64,000 nucleotides of DNA, from contig JAFQRY010000004.1 in the NCBI GenBank assembly GCA_017409845.1, forward strand, positions 45,845-109,844, written 5' to 3'. Numbering within the stretch: the stretch's first letter is position 1; each line of letters starts with the position of its first letter. Shown piece after piece: positions 17,673 through 26,192 of this stretch. The stretch is from Clostridia bacterium (GTDB lineage: Bacteria > Bacillota > Clostridia > Oscillospirales > Acutalibacteraceae). The notes beneath the pieces were generated by a model, which did not search any database, was not told the DNA's origin, and saw nothing but the letters and a program-made list of their open reading frames with translations. The position numbers and the translations under genes were made by a program.

Positions 17673-17713
17673 GGCGGCACGGTATAATTCAAGCGTATGA
17701 TAACCGTGCTGCC
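17673..17713 (+). promoter_or_regulatory. Long hairpin upstream of serine recombinase
   Basis: GGCGGCACGGT and ACCGTGCTGCC form an 11-bp stem (one G-U pair), 22 bases before the recombinase ATG. No T-run follows, so it is not a normal terminator. It may be a translational control hairpin or part of a recombination site. Confidence 0.5.
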
Positions 17714-17735
17714 CCGTAACGGAGGTAGCTGAACT

Positions 17736-19403
17736 ATGTATAAAAACAATATGGCATCAGAGCAGCTTAGGGATCTCAGCCCTTGTAAGACCGCTCTTTA
17801 TATTCGTCTTTCAAAGGAAGACGGCGACAAAGACGAGAGTGATTCTGTTGTATCGCAGAAAGAGATTCTCAAGGAATTCCTGAAGCTTCATCCTGAACTT
17901 GAATTCTACAGCTTTTATATCGATGACGGTTGTACCGGAACGGATTTTGACAGATCGGGATTCGAACGAATGAAAAAAGATATTGAATCCGGTATCATAA
18001 AATGCGTTGTTGTTAAAGATCTCTCAAGATTCGGCAGAAACTATGCCGACGGAGGTTATTATATTGAAGACTTCTTCGTGCGACACTCTGTCAGACTGAT
18101 TGCGATCAATAATTCTGTCGATACAGCTCCGGGCAATATGAACGCCTTTACTCAGTGCATAACAATCGGTGTTACCAATGTTATTAATGAAAGTGTTTCA
18201 GCGGCAACGTCGGTTAACATCAGAGGTACGCTCAATATGAGACGCATAAACGGCGAATTTATCGGAGCGTTTCCCACTTACGGATATCTGAAAAATCCCG
18301 AAGACCGCCATAAGCTGATAATTGACGAAGAGGCTGCGGAAGTGGTCAGGATGATATTCAGAAAATATGTTTCCGGCTCTACGATTCTCGGTATAACAAG
18401 AGAACTTAATTTGCTTGGAATACTTAATCCGTCAGCTTATAAAAAATCAAAAGGCTTCAAATATAAACATCAGGTCCGCAAGACAAACGAAGGTCTGTGG
18501 CCCGAAAGCTCGGTGCGCAGAATTCTGAAAAACGAGATGTATCTCGGCAATATGGTGCAGGGCAAAAACATGAAATTGAGTTATAAAATCAGACAGTGCG
18601 TTGCCGTGCCGAAAGAAGATTGGTATGTTGTTGAGGGTACTCACGAGGCGATAATCGATAAAGACACTTTTGATAAGGCACAGGCTTTGCTTGGCCGTAA
18701 TATAAAGGAATCGAAAACAGAACAGAGCGCCGGACTTTTTGCGGGTCTGGTGAGATGTGCAGACTGCAGAGGCGGAATGGCAAAGAAGTCCAATAAGCAG
18801 AACGGCAAAGAATACCATTATTACCGCTGTTCAACGGTAAGGGTGAGCAAGGACGCCTGCACTCTTCACACAATCCGTATCGATAAGCTTGAAGAAGCGG
18901 TGCTTGTTTTCCTTCAGAAAATGGTTGAGGTTGCAACGGAATATGATGAAATCATAAAAGTCATAAACAACAGTGCAAAAAGAAAAACCGAAAATGATAT
19001 TATCGGAAAAGCACTTGAAAAGCACAGAAAAGACAGAGAATTTACTGAAGGCATGATACGCGACCTATACCCCGACTGGAAAAGGGGAGATATCACGCAA
19101 GAGGAATATCATAATCTGAAAAATGATTTCCAGGAAAAAATCAGGAAGATTGATGAGGAAATCGAACATCTGGAATCAAAGCTTGAAGGATATGAAAACG
19201 GTATGAAGCAGAATTCATTTATCGAAAGCTTCAAGAAACTCGGCAATATTGAAAAACTGACAAGACCTCTTGTTCTGGAGCTTATTGATGAAATTCTTAT
19301 TCACGAAGGCGAAAGAATCACAATCAGACTCAAGTGCAAAGATGCATTCGAGCAGGCGACGGAATATATCGAAATCAATAAAGATGATGTAAAAACGGCA
19401 TAA
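17736..19403 (+). CDS. Large serine recombinase
   Basis: A 555-residue recombinase. The resolvase domain has YIRLSKED with catalytic Ser26, SDSVVSQK, and KDLSRFGRNYADGGYYIE. A recombinase domain follows with GEFIGAFPTYGYLKNP, then a zinc-ribbon CADC...YRC...C segment (about 345-385) and a C-terminal coiled coil (about 415-500). Length and order match Tn-type large serine integrases that excise and integrate mobile elements. The start is preceded by GGAGGT. No other conjugation or cargo genes are nearby, so this may be a remnant or a very small element. Confidence 0.92.
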   Translation: MYKNNMASEQLRDLSPCKTALYIRLSKEDGDKDESDSVVSQKEILKEFLKLHPELEFYSFYIDDGCTGTDFDRSGFERMKKDIESGIIKCVVVKDLSRFGRNYADGGYYIEDFFVRHSVRLIAINNSVDTAPGNMNAFTQCITIGVTNVINESVSAATSVNIRGTLNMRRINGEFIGAFPTYGYLKNPEDRHKLIIDEEAAEVVRMIFRKYVSGSTILGITRELNLLGILNPSAYKKSKGFKYKHQVRKTNEGLWPESSVRRILKNEMYLGNMVQGKNMKLSYKIRQCVAVPKEDWYVVEGTHEAIIDKDTFDKAQALLGRNIKESKTEQSAGLFAGLVRCADCRGGMAKKSNKQNGKEYHYYRCSTVRVSKDACTLHTIRIDKLEEAVLVFLQKMVEVATEYDEIIKVINNSAKRKTENDIIGKALEKHRKDREFTEGMIRDLYPDWKRGDITQEEYHNLKNDFQEKIRKIDEEIEHLESKLEGYENGMKQNSFIESFKKLGNIEKLTRPLVLELIDEILIHEGERITIRLKCKDAFEQATEYIEINKDDVKTA

Positions 19404-19406
19404 GAA

Positions 19407-19439
19407 AACCCGTGCAGTTCAAATCGAACTGCACGGGTT
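19407..19439. terminator. Perfect 14-bp inverted repeat, bidirectional terminator
   Basis: AACCCGTGCAGTTC and GAACTGCACGGGTT flank a 5-base spacer, between the converging serine recombinase and GH98-like genes. On the minus strand it is followed by TTTTC, supporting termination of the glycosidase transcript; on the plus strand the T content is weaker. Confidence 0.85.
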
Positions 19440-19445
19440 AATGTT

Positions 19446-21392
19446 TTACTCAATCGTTATCCTTACCTCGCCGTTTGAAATAATGGTGAGAGTCAATGTT
19501 TTTGTTTTTTCATTCCATTCTGCTCTGCCCTTTGCACCGTTTGAGCCCCATGCATTGACGCTCGGCGGTGTGTCAAATCCCGTAAGTGTGATAACCGAGG
19601 TTCGGAAATCTCTCGGATTATCCATTTTTCCGCCGTTGGCGTAAGCAATCATAAAGGTGTTTTCGTCCTCAAGTCCTGCGCATACCGCATCGGTATCGAG
19701 TCGCAGATTGCATAAATCAATGTCGATTTTTTCTTTGCTTTCTTTTATGACTGCGTAGGTGTGTGCAACAAAATCCGCAGTAATTTCAATTTCACTTTTC
19801 TGAAGGGTGTAATTCACGGTCTGACTGCTGTTAATTGTTTTGTTTTCGTTGCTGTTGAAAATATAAACATAATCATTTATGTCAAACAGCACTCCGTCGC
19901 CTTCGTATGTTTTTTCATAATACTTGTTAAAAAAATTAACCTTTATCGGATTTATGAAAAGAAGATTTAAGAAATAACTGAAATCGTTGAGAATTCTGCT
20001 TTCGGGCAAAATCTCTCCGGGGTTTGAATAAATCGGAAGAATGGGAATTATGTGATATCTTCCCGTTGAGGGAACCCAGTCCTTTGTGCAGTCAAAATAC
20101 GGTGTGGTATCAATTTTTTCCTGCAAAAGAGTGAAGGTATCGCAGTAAAGTCCCTGAAGAAAATGAGCGTCGTTACCGCTGAGGGGATAGGAATACGGCA
20201 GAGTCATTTTATAGGCGACCTTGATTTTTTCTTTAACCTGCTCCTTGCTCGGTACGGAGCCGTTCAGAATCATCTGATAAATCGGGTAAAGCACATCCCA
20301 GAATGTGGCGGTCATAACAACTTCGCCGTTGATGAAATGATAAAGTCCGCCCCGGCTGAATGTGCCTTCGATTGCATAGACTGTTGCACCGCCCACCATA
20401 TCGGCAATCATGTCAATGCCGAAAAGAGCAGGGGGATATTTTGCTGTGGTAATCGGGTCAGGCTCGTTGGGCTTTACTCCGACGTCGTCGTATTCGATAA
20501 ATCCTTCTTCGTACCACAGAAAATTTTCAAGATTTACGCCCCAGTTGCCGCAGACATCATCGAGCCAGCAGCCGAGAATATTTGCCTGGCTTGCAAAATG
20601 TCTGCCGTGACCGTTGTGCTTATCCATAATAACGATGTTTTCGGTATTGCTTTTGAGAAGGTCATAAAGCTCTCTGTCCTTGAGAATATGGTTAACATAA
20701 TTGAGCTTTTTCCAATAGATATATTCCATATCCTGCCAGATGAAAAGACCGCCGTTTTCGGCACATGCCCTGATGCAGGATTTCATTCTTGCAAGGATAT
20801 TTTTATTGACTCCGTTATCCTCCGTTACCTCGTCATACGCAAGCTTTTCGTTTGTAACGCCGTTTGTCGAAAGCTCAACCTGAACAAAGCCGATGAGTGA
20901 GGGATGCTTTTTGAATACGGCGGAAAGCTCTTCCTGAGTGAACGGGTCACGGGTTTTGTTGGTGCAGAAGCATTCGGACTGGCACACAATCGGAACATTC
21001 GCCGCATCGGTAACGGTCAGAAGCTCATCCCAGAATTCAAGCTGCCTTGCGGGAGTCATGGTTGTCGGTCCCTCGTCGATGTAGATAACAGCAAAGTTTC
21101 TGACATCCTCGGGCAGTGCGTAATATGTTTTGATTGCATATTCCGCAAAAGCCTCACCCGTCTGAGGGCCGCCCCATATCGGGCAGTTTCTTATCATAAA
21201 GAGCGGATTTTCTTCGTCTACATACATACGCAGTCCGTCAACCTGCTTGCGTGTTCTGATTTCGGTTGTACCGTTTGATTTTTGCGGAAGGTCAACCAAT
21301 CCCGTGTCAAATGAGGTGTCCTGTGCGGAAACGTCAAACGGAATTATCACAAGCATTGATAAAATCAGCAGTATACTTATAATCTTTTTCAT
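19446..21392 (-). CDS. Secreted GH98-like endo-glycosidase
   Basis: A 648-residue protein with a signal peptide (MKKIISILLILSMLVIIPF, likely cut after VSA). The region ENPLFMIRNC...LPEDVRNFAVIYID, then CAENGGLFIWQ, then CGNWGVNLENFLWYE, and ILNGSVPSKEQVKEKIKV line up, from memory, with glycoside hydrolase family 98 catalytic domains. These cut internal linkages in blood-group/mucin-type glycans or xylans. A C-terminal beta-rich region (about 540-648) completes the usual family layout. It is transcribed divergently from the galacturonokinase-like gene. The exact substrate cannot be read from the sequence. Confidence 0.7.
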   Translation of the reverse strand: MKKIISILLILSMLVIIPFDVSAQDTSFDTGLVDLPQKSNGTTEIRTRKQVDGLRMYVDEENPLFMIRNCPIWGGPQTGEAFAEYAIKTYYALPEDVRNFAVIYIDEGPTTMTPARQLEFWDELLTVTDAANVPIVCQSECFCTNKTRDPFTQEELSAVFKKHPSLIGFVQVELSTNGVTNEKLAYDEVTEDNGVNKNILARMKSCIRACAENGGLFIWQDMEYIYWKKLNYVNHILKDRELYDLLKSNTENIVIMDKHNGHGRHFASQANILGCWLDDVCGNWGVNLENFLWYEEGFIEYDDVGVKPNEPDPITTAKYPPALFGIDMIADMVGGATVYAIEGTFSRGGLYHFINGEVVMTATFWDVLYPIYQMILNGSVPSKEQVKEKIKVAYKMTLPYSYPLSGNDAHFLQGLYCDTFTLLQEKIDTTPYFDCTKDWVPSTGRYHIIPILPIYSNPGEILPESRILNDFSYFLNLLFINPIKVNFFNKYYEKTYEGDGVLFDINDYVYIFNSNENKTINSSQTVNYTLQKSEIEITADFVAHTYAVIKESKEKIDIDLCNLRLDTDAVCAGLEDENTFMIAYANGGKMDNPRDFRTSVITLTGFDTPPSVNAWGSNGAKGRAEWNEKTKTLTLTIISNGEVRITIE

Positions 21393-21422
21393 TTTTTCTG
21401 CTCCCTTTAAAAATTCTGTTAG

Positions 21423-21451
21423 ATTATATCATACAAGCTGTAATGTATCAA
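21423..21451 (-). promoter_or_regulatory. Promoter of GH98-like gene
   Basis: On the minus strand, TTGATA and TATAAT are separated by 17 bases, about 30 bases before the ATG at 21392. AAAGGGAG forms the ribosome site. Confidence 0.7.
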
Positions 21452-21472
21452 GAGCAGACTTTCATAATTTGA

Positions 21473-21501
21473 TTGACGGAAAGCATTTTATAAGATATAA
21501 T
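21473..21501 (+). promoter_or_regulatory. Promoter of sugar-kinase operon
   Basis: TTGACG, a 17-base spacer and TATAAT. The predicted transcription start is near 21508, so the in-frame ATG at 21507 cannot be the start and ATG 21537 is favoured. It is arranged divergently with the GH98-like promoter, about 20 bases apart, allowing joint control. Confidence 0.8.
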
Positions 21502-21536
21502 GTAAAATGGAATATTTTAATGCGGAGGAAATAAAA

Positions 21537-22712
21537 ATGACTGCTGCCCGTATGTTTGAACAGACATATAAAAAATCTGCACAGTATACCGCGTTTACGC
21601 CCTACAGAATCTGCCCCGTCGGTGCACACAGCGACCATCAGCTCGGTAAAATCACGGGCTTTGCCATTGACAAAGGAATACATATCGCTTACGGACCCAA
21701 GGAAAACGGCGTTATTGAAATCAAATCAATGCAGTTTGACAAGCGTGCACAGTGGCATGTTGCGGCAACTCCCGAAACCGTGCAGGGTGACTGGGCGGAC
21801 CATCTCAGAGGTGCAACAATCGCTCTCAACAAGCGTTATCCTCTTCGCAGAGGGCTTTGTGCGGTTGTTGACGGCGAATTACCCATCGGCGGACTTTCAT
21901 CCTCCGCGGCGGTAATCATCACATTCCTTTCGGCTCTCTGCACGATGAACGGAATCGGACTTGAACCTGCCGAGCTTATCACAATTTCACAGGAAGCCGA
22001 GAATGAATATGTGGGAGTTTCCTGCGGAAAATTAGACCAGTCCTGCGAAGTTTATTGCAAAAAAGACCATCTTCTCTATATGGATTTGCAGACCGATACA
22101 TATGAGCTTATCCCTCGGAATCCCGACATGAAGCCTTTTAAAATTGCGATATTCTTCAGCGGAATCGAACGTTCCCTTGCCGGCTCGGCTTTCAACATGC
22201 GTGTTGATGAATGCAGAAGTGCCGCTTATGCCCTCAAAGCCTATGCAGGCATGGAATACGGCAAGTTTGAAGAAACTAATCTCCGTGATGTTCCCTATGA
22301 GATTTATCTTGAGCATAAGGATAAGCTTCCTGAAAACTGGCGTAAGCGTGCCGAGCATTGGTATACGGAATTTGACCGTGTGCAGAAGGGTGCAGAGGCA
22401 TGGAGAAACGGCGATATCGAAGAATTCGGCAGGCTTTCATCCGAAAGCGGCAGATCTTCAATATATAATTGGGAAACAGGCTCTCCCGAGCTGAAAAAAT
22501 TATATGAAATAATGACCCGTACAGAAGGAATTTACGGCGGACGCTTCTCGGGTGCGGGATTCAAGGGCTGCTGCATGGCACTTATCAATCCCGACTTTGA
22601 AGAAAGTATTATTGAATCCGTAACCCGCGAATATCTTGAAGCATTCCCTCATCTTGAGGGTAAATATTCCGTGCATATCTGCGAAAGTGCAGACGGCGTG
22701 AATTTAGGCTGA
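21537..22712 (+). CDS. GHMP sugar kinase, galacturonokinase-like
   Basis: A 391-residue GHMP kinase. PYRICPVGAHSDHQLG (about 22-37) replaces the galactokinase signature GR.NLIGEHTDY, and instead resembles the RICPLGAHIDHQGG motif of plant galacturonic acid kinase. GGLSSSAAV (118-126) binds ATP phosphate. Further agreement with plant GalAK, from memory, includes RAEH...RV.KG.EAW..G..EEFG and RFSGAGF.GCC. Such enzymes make sugar-1-phosphates from galacturonate or galactose. ATG 21537 is chosen for its GGAGGAA site and the promoter position. It is followed by a nucleotidyltransferase that could use the product. Galactokinase activity is the alternative. Confidence 0.75.
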   Translation: MTAARMFEQTYKKSAQYTAFTPYRICPVGAHSDHQLGKITGFAIDKGIHIAYGPKENGVIEIKSMQFDKRAQWHVAATPETVQGDWADHLRGATIALNKRYPLRRGLCAVVDGELPIGGLSSSAAVIITFLSALCTMNGIGLEPAELITISQEAENEYVGVSCGKLDQSCEVYCKKDHLLYMDLQTDTYELIPRNPDMKPFKIAIFFSGIERSLAGSAFNMRVDECRSAAYALKAYAGMEYGKFEETNLRDVPYEIYLEHKDKLPENWRKRAEHWYTEFDRVQKGAEAWRNGDIEEFGRLSSESGRSSIYNWETGSPELKKLYEIMTRTEGIYGGRFSGAGFKGCCMALINPDFEESIIESVTREYLEAFPHLEGKYSVHICESADGVNLG

Positions 22713-22726
22713 CAGGAGGAATTTTT

Positions 22727-23464
22727 ATGAAATGTCTTATTCTGGCGGCGGGCTACGCTACCCGTCTTTATCCTCTGACCGAAAATTTCCCGAAACCGCT
22801 TCTCAAGGTTGGCGAAAAGACCATTCTTGACTGGCTGGTTGACGATATCGACACTTCAGGTGAAATTGATGAATATGTTGTGATTTCAAACAGCAAATAT
22901 GCTCATCATTTTGACGAATGGGTAAAAACGAAGCCGCAGAAGATTACCGTTGTTGATGACGGCACGGATACCAACGAAACCCGCTTGGGTGCTGTTAAAG
23001 ATATTCAGTTTGCGATTGAAAAGCTGAAGCTTGACGATGATATGCTCGTTATTGCGGGCGATAACGTTCTCGATTTCAGCCTCACAAAGTTTGTTGCCTA
23101 TGCAAAAGAGAAAAACACCTCCTGCATAATGAGATATTTTGAGCCCGAGTTCAACAAGCTCCTCAAATGCGGCGTTGTGACGGTTGACGGAAACGATAAA
23201 GTTCTCAATATGACGGAAAAATCTCCGAATCCCGCAACAAACTGGTGCTGTCCGCCTTTCTATTACTACACAAAGTCCGATGCAAGGCTTGTGCAGAAGG
23301 GTATCGAAAGCGGATGCGGTACGGATGCACCCGGAAGCTATATTGCTTGGCTCTGCACACAGACCGTGGTGCACGCAATGGAGATGCCCGGCAGCCGCTA
23401 TGATATCGGCAATCTTGAAAGCTATGAAAAAGTAAAAGCAGAATACAAAGGCATAAACAAATAA
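22727..23464 (+). CDS. Sugar-1-phosphate nucleotidyltransferase
   Basis: A 245-residue NTP-transferase with the N-terminal signature LILAAGYATRLYPLTENFPK (residues 4-23), then KPLL, followed by AGDNVLDFSL, which provides the metal-binding Asp, and a family-typical C-terminal region. The family joins NTPs to sugar-1-phosphates. It begins 14 bases after the GHMP kinase with an AGGAGG site, so the product of the kinase (perhaps galacturonate-1-phosphate) is a plausible substrate. Nucleotide and sugar specificity are not clear from sequence. Confidence 0.85.
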   Translation: MKCLILAAGYATRLYPLTENFPKPLLKVGEKTILDWLVDDIDTSGEIDEYVVISNSKYAHHFDEWVKTKPQKITVVDDGTDTNETRLGAVKDIQFAIEKLKLDDDMLVIAGDNVLDFSLTKFVAYAKEKNTSCIMRYFEPEFNKLLKCGVVTVDGNDKVLNMTEKSPNPATNWCCPPFYYYTKSDARLVQKGIESGCGTDAPGSYIAWLCTQTVVHAMEMPGSRYDIGNLESYEKVKAEYKGINK

Positions 23465-23482
23465 AATGGAGGTTTTGTTTTT

Positions 23483-25573
23483 ATGGAAGAAAAAACAGGA
23501 ATTATATCAAAAGCCAAGGGTGCAATCCGTAATGTGAAAGAATACTGGAATGTGCCGCCGAAGGGCAGATATATATCATATAAAGAAACCGCGGCACTCA
23601 GCGGTGCGGGGTTCGGCGTTAACTGGGCAATGCTCCTCGCCTCAAACATAAGCCTCAGTGCAGGTAATTTCCTTGTCGGTGCAAGCATCGGACTGCGTCC
23701 CATGGATTTGCAGATAATGCTGACGGTGGCCAATATCATCGGCATTCCTATCGGCATTTTCAGAAGCTGGTATTATGACAACCATCATATTCCCGGTGGC
23801 AAATTCCTGCCGTTCATAAAAAGAACGGGCTTCCCGATTGTTCTGATGTCCATGATTTTTGCATGGCTTCCGTATGAATATTTCAGCTACAATACCAAGG
23901 CCGTTGTTGTCTGGCTGATGTTTTTTATTCTCAGTCAATTCCAGAATTTCTACAATGAAAGCTACACCTATTTTCAGCAGATAATATCGCCCGATGCTCA
24001 GGAAAGAGCCAATGTAATGAGCATCTCTCAGGTTATCTATTCCCTTGCACCCACGATTTCAAATCTGATTATTCCGATGATTGCGGGCTGGACATGGGGT
24101 CTCGATAACATATGGACCTACCGCGTTATTTATCCTTTTTTCACAATAATCGGATTTGTTATCAGCACAATTTTCTTCCGTCAGGTGAAGGAAAGACTTA
24201 TTCTTCCCAAAAAGAAGCCGGAGCCCGTAAGATTGCTTGATGCAATCCGTGAGGTTGCAAAGAATAAGTATTACTGGATTATTCATGCGGCTGCATGGGT
24301 TGTTTTCCTCGAATCGGGCTACGGCATAATCCTCAGCTGGTCGTTCGTTTATGCTTATAACGGAGAATATCAGTCCTATCTGGGCATTGCAAACACCGTT
24401 ATCGGCAATGCGGCTTTATGGTCGATGCTTCTTGCCCCGCTTGCAATCAAGATTATGGGAAAAAGAAATCTTCTTATAACCGCAAACTCAATCAACATAG
24501 TAGTTCTTGTTATCCTTTATTTTACATATAAAAATCTCATCCTTATTTGTGTTCTCTGGTATTTCAACACCTTCATCAACACCTTCTGGAATATTGTTCA
24601 GCATCAGATAAGTGCCGATATGAGGGACTACCACCAATGGAAAACGGGCGTCAGGGTTGACGGTCTTTTCGGACCTCTCGGCATGATAGGCACCGTTATC
24701 GGATTCTTCACGGGCATGGTGTATCCTGCAATCTATGAAAAAATGGGTCTGCTTGAGGATTACAGCGTGCTTTATGATGACACAATAAGAAACGGACTTT
24801 TTGAGGTTCTTATCATCTGCTCCGCCGTCGGTGCGTTTCTCAATCTTCTTCCGTATTGCTTCTATGACCTTACCGAAAATAAGCACAGAGCCTATGTCGG
24901 AGTTCTGAAAATCCGTGCAATGTTTGAAAATTATTCTCTCGGAGTTCTTGAAAACGAAGAGCTTGCCGATGCCATGGAGATTATTCACGAGGCGAAGGAA
25001 AACTTCGGAAAAGAGAAGGTCAGGGCAGATAAAACCGCTTCAAAAGAAGAAAAGAAAGCAATAAAAGAAACAAATCTTGCTATCGAAAGAGCCGCCATAA
25101 TCATGCAGGATCTCAATAAATTTTCGGGCGAAGCGGGCATTGCAAGATTAGCTCAGGCAAAAGCCGACTACGCAAAAGGAGCTCTTTATTTCTATGAAAA
25201 TGCAGAGGAAGAAATGAAGAAAGCAAAGAGCCTGCCGAAGTCAACGGAGGCTGAAAAGGAAATCCGTTCCGATGCAATCAAAAATGCACGCACTAAGAAG
25301 GAATCCGCATCCCTCATCAGAAAATACGGCATAGATAACATTGAAGCTCCCGATGAAGCGGTCAAGGAAGAAATTATAAACAGAGAATCCCACAGCTTCA
25401 TTGAAAGCATGAAAATCAAGCGTGAGCTGAATGAATGGCTTAAAAAGGTTTCTGTTTACGAAAGAATCGTAAAGCCCTATACCGATGCAAAAAATCTTAT
25501 TGAACAAGCGGAAAACTACACTCATTACGAAGAGCTCGAAGAAAGATATTGCTCTGTCGGCACAAATCAATAA
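23483..25573 (+). CDS. GPH/MFS-type sugar transporter with long C-terminal extension
   Basis: A 696-residue protein. About residues 30-480 contain roughly twelve hydrophobic segments in an MFS pattern resembling glycoside-pentoside-hexuronide:cation symporters. About 210 charged, helix-prone residues then follow (KASKEEKKAIKETNLAIERA and similar), predicted cytoplasmic and coiled-coil rich. Normal family members end near 450-500 residues, so the tail is unusual. It starts 18 bases after the nucleotidyltransferase with GGAGGT. It likely imports a sugar, perhaps a uronide released by secreted glycosidases, for the kinase. Confidence 0.75.
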   Translation: MEEKTGIISKAKGAIRNVKEYWNVPPKGRYISYKETAALSGAGFGVNWAMLLASNISLSAGNFLVGASIGLRPMDLQIMLTVANIIGIPIGIFRSWYYDNHHIPGGKFLPFIKRTGFPIVLMSMIFAWLPYEYFSYNTKAVVVWLMFFILSQFQNFYNESYTYFQQIISPDAQERANVMSISQVIYSLAPTISNLIIPMIAGWTWGLDNIWTYRVIYPFFTIIGFVISTIFFRQVKERLILPKKKPEPVRLLDAIREVAKNKYYWIIHAAAWVVFLESGYGIILSWSFVYAYNGEYQSYLGIANTVIGNAALWSMLLAPLAIKIMGKRNLLITANSINIVVLVILYFTYKNLILICVLWYFNTFINTFWNIVQHQISADMRDYHQWKTGVRVDGLFGPLGMIGTVIGFFTGMVYPAIYEKMGLLEDYSVLYDDTIRNGLFEVLIICSAVGAFLNLLPYCFYDLTENKHRAYVGVLKIRAMFENYSLGVLENEELADAMEIIHEAKENFGKEKVRADKTASKEEKKAIKETNLAIERAAIIMQDLNKFSGEAGIARLAQAKADYAKGALYFYENAEEEMKKAKSLPKSTEAEKEIRSDAIKNARTKKESASLIRKYGIDNIEAPDEAVKEEIINRESHSFIESMKIKRELNEWLKKVSVYERIVKPYTDAKNLIEQAENYTHYEELEERYCSVGTNQ

Positions 25574-25585
25574 CAAAGCTGAAAG

Positions 25586-25617
25586 AAGCTGCCTGAAAAC
25601 GGCAGCTTCCTTTTTTA
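25586..25617 (+). terminator. Terminator after transporter
   Basis: AAGCTGCC and GGCAGCTT form an 8-bp stem around TGAAAAC, followed by CCTTTTTTA, just after the transporter stop. Confidence 0.9.
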
Positions 25618-25627
25618 TGGTGTAACC

Positions 25628-26035
25628 TTGACATCAGCACCTGCTGCGTGCCGCACCATATCGGATTTTCTGAACGATACCGGCACTGTGCCTGCCGATT
25701 ATGACATGATTCTGACGGGTGACCTGGGCTCCGTCGGCTCTCAGCTTCTCTGCGAGCTTATGATAAAGCAGGAGAATATTGATATCTGCGGCGTCCACGA
25801 GGACTGCGGTCTTTTGCTTTATGACATGACGAAGCAGAAGGATGTCGGTGCCGGTGGCTCGGGCTGCGGCTGCAGCGGTGCCGTTCTTTGCTCGGATATA
25901 CTAGGAAGAATAGAAAACGGAGAGCTTAAAAAGGTTTTGTTTGTCGGCACGGGAGCACTTTTGTCAAGCGTATCACCGCTCCAGAGCGAAACAATACCCG
26001 GAATCGCTCATGCCGTTCTCATAAGCGGAGGTTAA
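25628..26035 (+). pseudogene. spoVAD: Truncated spoVAD (C-terminal fragment)
   Basis: 135 residues match the C-terminal part of stage V sporulation protein AD: APAAC.TI..FL.DTGT, DYD.ILTGDLG.VGS.LL, CGLLLYD, AGGSGCGCS.AVLC and ESIPGIAHAVL-type sequence are recognisable. Intact SpoVAD is about 340 residues, so the first ~200 are missing. An in-frame stop (25580-25582) lies upstream, then the transporter terminator, and the only start is a TTG at 25628 without a good ribosome site. It is therefore a remnant at a recombination breakpoint, although a short product is possible. SpoVAD helps dipicolinic acid uptake into spores. Confidence 0.8.
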
Positions 26036-26038
26036 CGT

Positions 26039-26179
26039 ATGAATGAAATAAAAAACACACTCAGGCTTGCGGCTGCGGCAATGAATGCCGTGAGAGTGAT
26101 TGATATTACGAAAAAGCTCGTGATTGCAGGTGCGGCAGTAGGATGCGGCATTTTTGCGGTGCGTTTTTTCAGAAAATAA
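26039..26179 (+). CDS. 46-residue single-pass membrane protein
   Basis: The peptide starts MNEIKNTLRLAAAAMNAVRV and has one hydrophobic segment (about 27-44, LVIAGAAVGCGIFAVRFF) ending in Arg-Lys. A GGAGGT site overlaps the end of the spoVAD fragment. The glucan synthase-like gene starts 13 bases downstream. No family is recognised. Confidence 0.65.
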   Translation: MNEIKNTLRLAAAAMNAVRVIDITKKLVIAGAAVGCGIFAVRFFRK

Positions 26180-26192
26180 AAGGAGCGTGCCT

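Noticed and set aside
20163-20900. 245-residue plus-strand frame antisense to the GH98-like gene
   Set aside because: The minus-strand gene has a signal peptide, promoter and family motifs; the antisense frame has none.
21507-21536. ATG 21507 as start of the GHMP kinase
   Set aside because: It lies only 6 bases after the -10 box and lacks a ribosome site; ATG 21537 has GGAGGAA upstream.
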